From Aurelia coerulea (taxonomy: Eukaryota; Cnidaria; Scyphozoa; Semaeostomeae; Ulmaridae): DNA of 64,000 bases. Positions 63,309 to 64,000 of this stretch are shown one piece after another. Where the stretch lies: positions 21,970,501 to 22,034,500 of the forward strand of contig CM076944.1 of the NCBI GenBank assembly GCA_039566865.1, in the 5' to 3' direction. The notes under the pieces are model-generated. The model was not told the origin of the DNA. It saw nothing but the letters and a program-made list of their open reading frames with translations, and searched no databases. The position numbers were made by a program, and so were the translations under genes. How positions within the stretch are numbered: the stretch's first letter is position 1; each line of letters begins with the position of its first letter.

Positions 63309-64000
63309 CTAAAGATAAATTTTAAATGTCATCAGAATATTATGACTCGCCCCTTTCTGTAAATTCCGTACAGTGATGGACAATTTGAGTACAACGATGT
63401 ACAGCCAACCCTTCAAGTCATACAGGGAAGCTTTTCCATTCCCAAACAAAAAGCTTTCCACAAGCAATCAAAGAGAAAATAATCCTATTTTCCAAGTAAT
63501 GGCAACGTGGAAGTTACTTTCTCGCATTCAAATTTAACAAGAAGCAAATCTTCAGGACATTCAATAATTTCGAGCATACAGGGTGTTTCAGAAAGAGATT
63601 TTTCAGGCAATAATAATGCGGGTGTCCCAAAAAAAGTTTTCCGCTTTGAGCCGCTATTTTAGTAAAAGTACAAGTTATTTGATAAAAATTCAAACAGAAA
63701 GCTATTATGCAATTCCCAACTTAAATCTGAGCATTTGTTTCATTTCTGTATGGGCGCCTATGGATTTCTACCAATAATTCCCTGAAAACAGAGTACCTGC
63801 AAAGACCACGAAAGAGTCAAAAACAGTTTATTAACAAGACTTTTAAACCTGCAGCTCAAATACACAGAAATCAAGCCTTTCTAACGAATTCCATCAGCAC
63901 GGACCTTGAACTCCATAAAAAGATCGAAGAACGATAATATTTGTCTGTATTGTCCGTAAAAAGCACGATTTGCTTGTTGTTTGAAGAATAACTACACTTC
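63309..64000. other. Intron edge with two foldback-type ends
   Basis: TA then CAGGGTGTTTCAGAAAGAG (63,579) and CGGGTGTCCCAAAAAAAG (~63,617) look like left ends of two TA-type MITEs running out of the window, one possibly nested in the other. No upstream motor exon was recognised. Confidence 0.5.

Noticed and set aside
61380..61748. 122-codon plus-strand ORF as hAT transposase tail
   Set aside because: Only the last ~20 residues look vaguely similar; the rest is unlike any family and the ends of an element are not visible.
62187..62262. Functional tRNA gene
   Set aside because: A and B boxes are present but the acceptor stem and cloverleaf do not close, and the segment sits inside a duplicated-target repeat, so it is a tRNA-like SINE head.

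Overview
The window is eukaryotic (metazoan) DNA dominated by one large, intron-rich gene on the minus strand. I reconstructed 28 short exons (41-266 nt) with consistent GT-AG splice sites and reading phases. Read in order from about 63.3 kb down to 1.4 kb, they spell the middle of a class X unconventional myosin (MYO10-like): the second half of the motor with switch [10 protein letters not shown], three IQ motifs, a charged helix/coiled coil, and the PH tandem in the MYO10-specific split order PH1N-PH2-PH1C-PH3. The start of the motor lies beyond 64,000. The rest of PH3, plus MyTH4 and FERM if present, lies before position 1. One motor exon was not found between 61,087 and 62,560, and the exon at 59,608-59,677 carries one extra base.

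The host is a marine-type invertebrate by its repeat content: GIY-YIG Penelope-like elements, RLE-type and CR1-like LINEs, many foldback MITEs and a tRNA/5S-like SINE. A cnidarian or sponge fits, but species cannot be fixed from the sequence alone. No second host gene, true tRNA gene or CRISPR array was recognised.

Layout. 1-4 kb: truncated TTAA foldback, a TACCGT MITE, and PH3/linker exons. 3.9-15.3 kb: one 11.6-kb intron with a Penelope-like element, a CR1-like LINE tail and a ~6.9-kb minisatellite (two ~22-bp half-units) that abuts half of a TA-type foldback MITE. 15.4-24.6 kb: PH1C and PH2 exons separated by a MITE, a Penelope-like copy split by a TTAA foldback, a TA foldback and a LINE nested in a related LINE. 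24.7-29.3 kb: a 4.6-kb TIR element whose core is a ~3.8-kb 14/15-bp minisatellite. 30-42 kb: PH1N, coiled-coil and IQ exons with several foldbacks, a hAT-like element holding a TA foldback, an RLE LINE split by a G-rich MITE, and a near-perfect 152-bp palindrome. 42-64 kb: motor exons with more foldbacks, a 5S/tRNA-like SINE, a 0.5-kb palindrome and a tRNA-like palindromic SINE.

The myosin exons are small islands in repeat-packed introns. Several insertions can be read exactly because the host element's reading frame or target-site duplication is preserved on both sides. Nearly all long ORFs inside the two minisatellites are artefacts of repeat periodicity.
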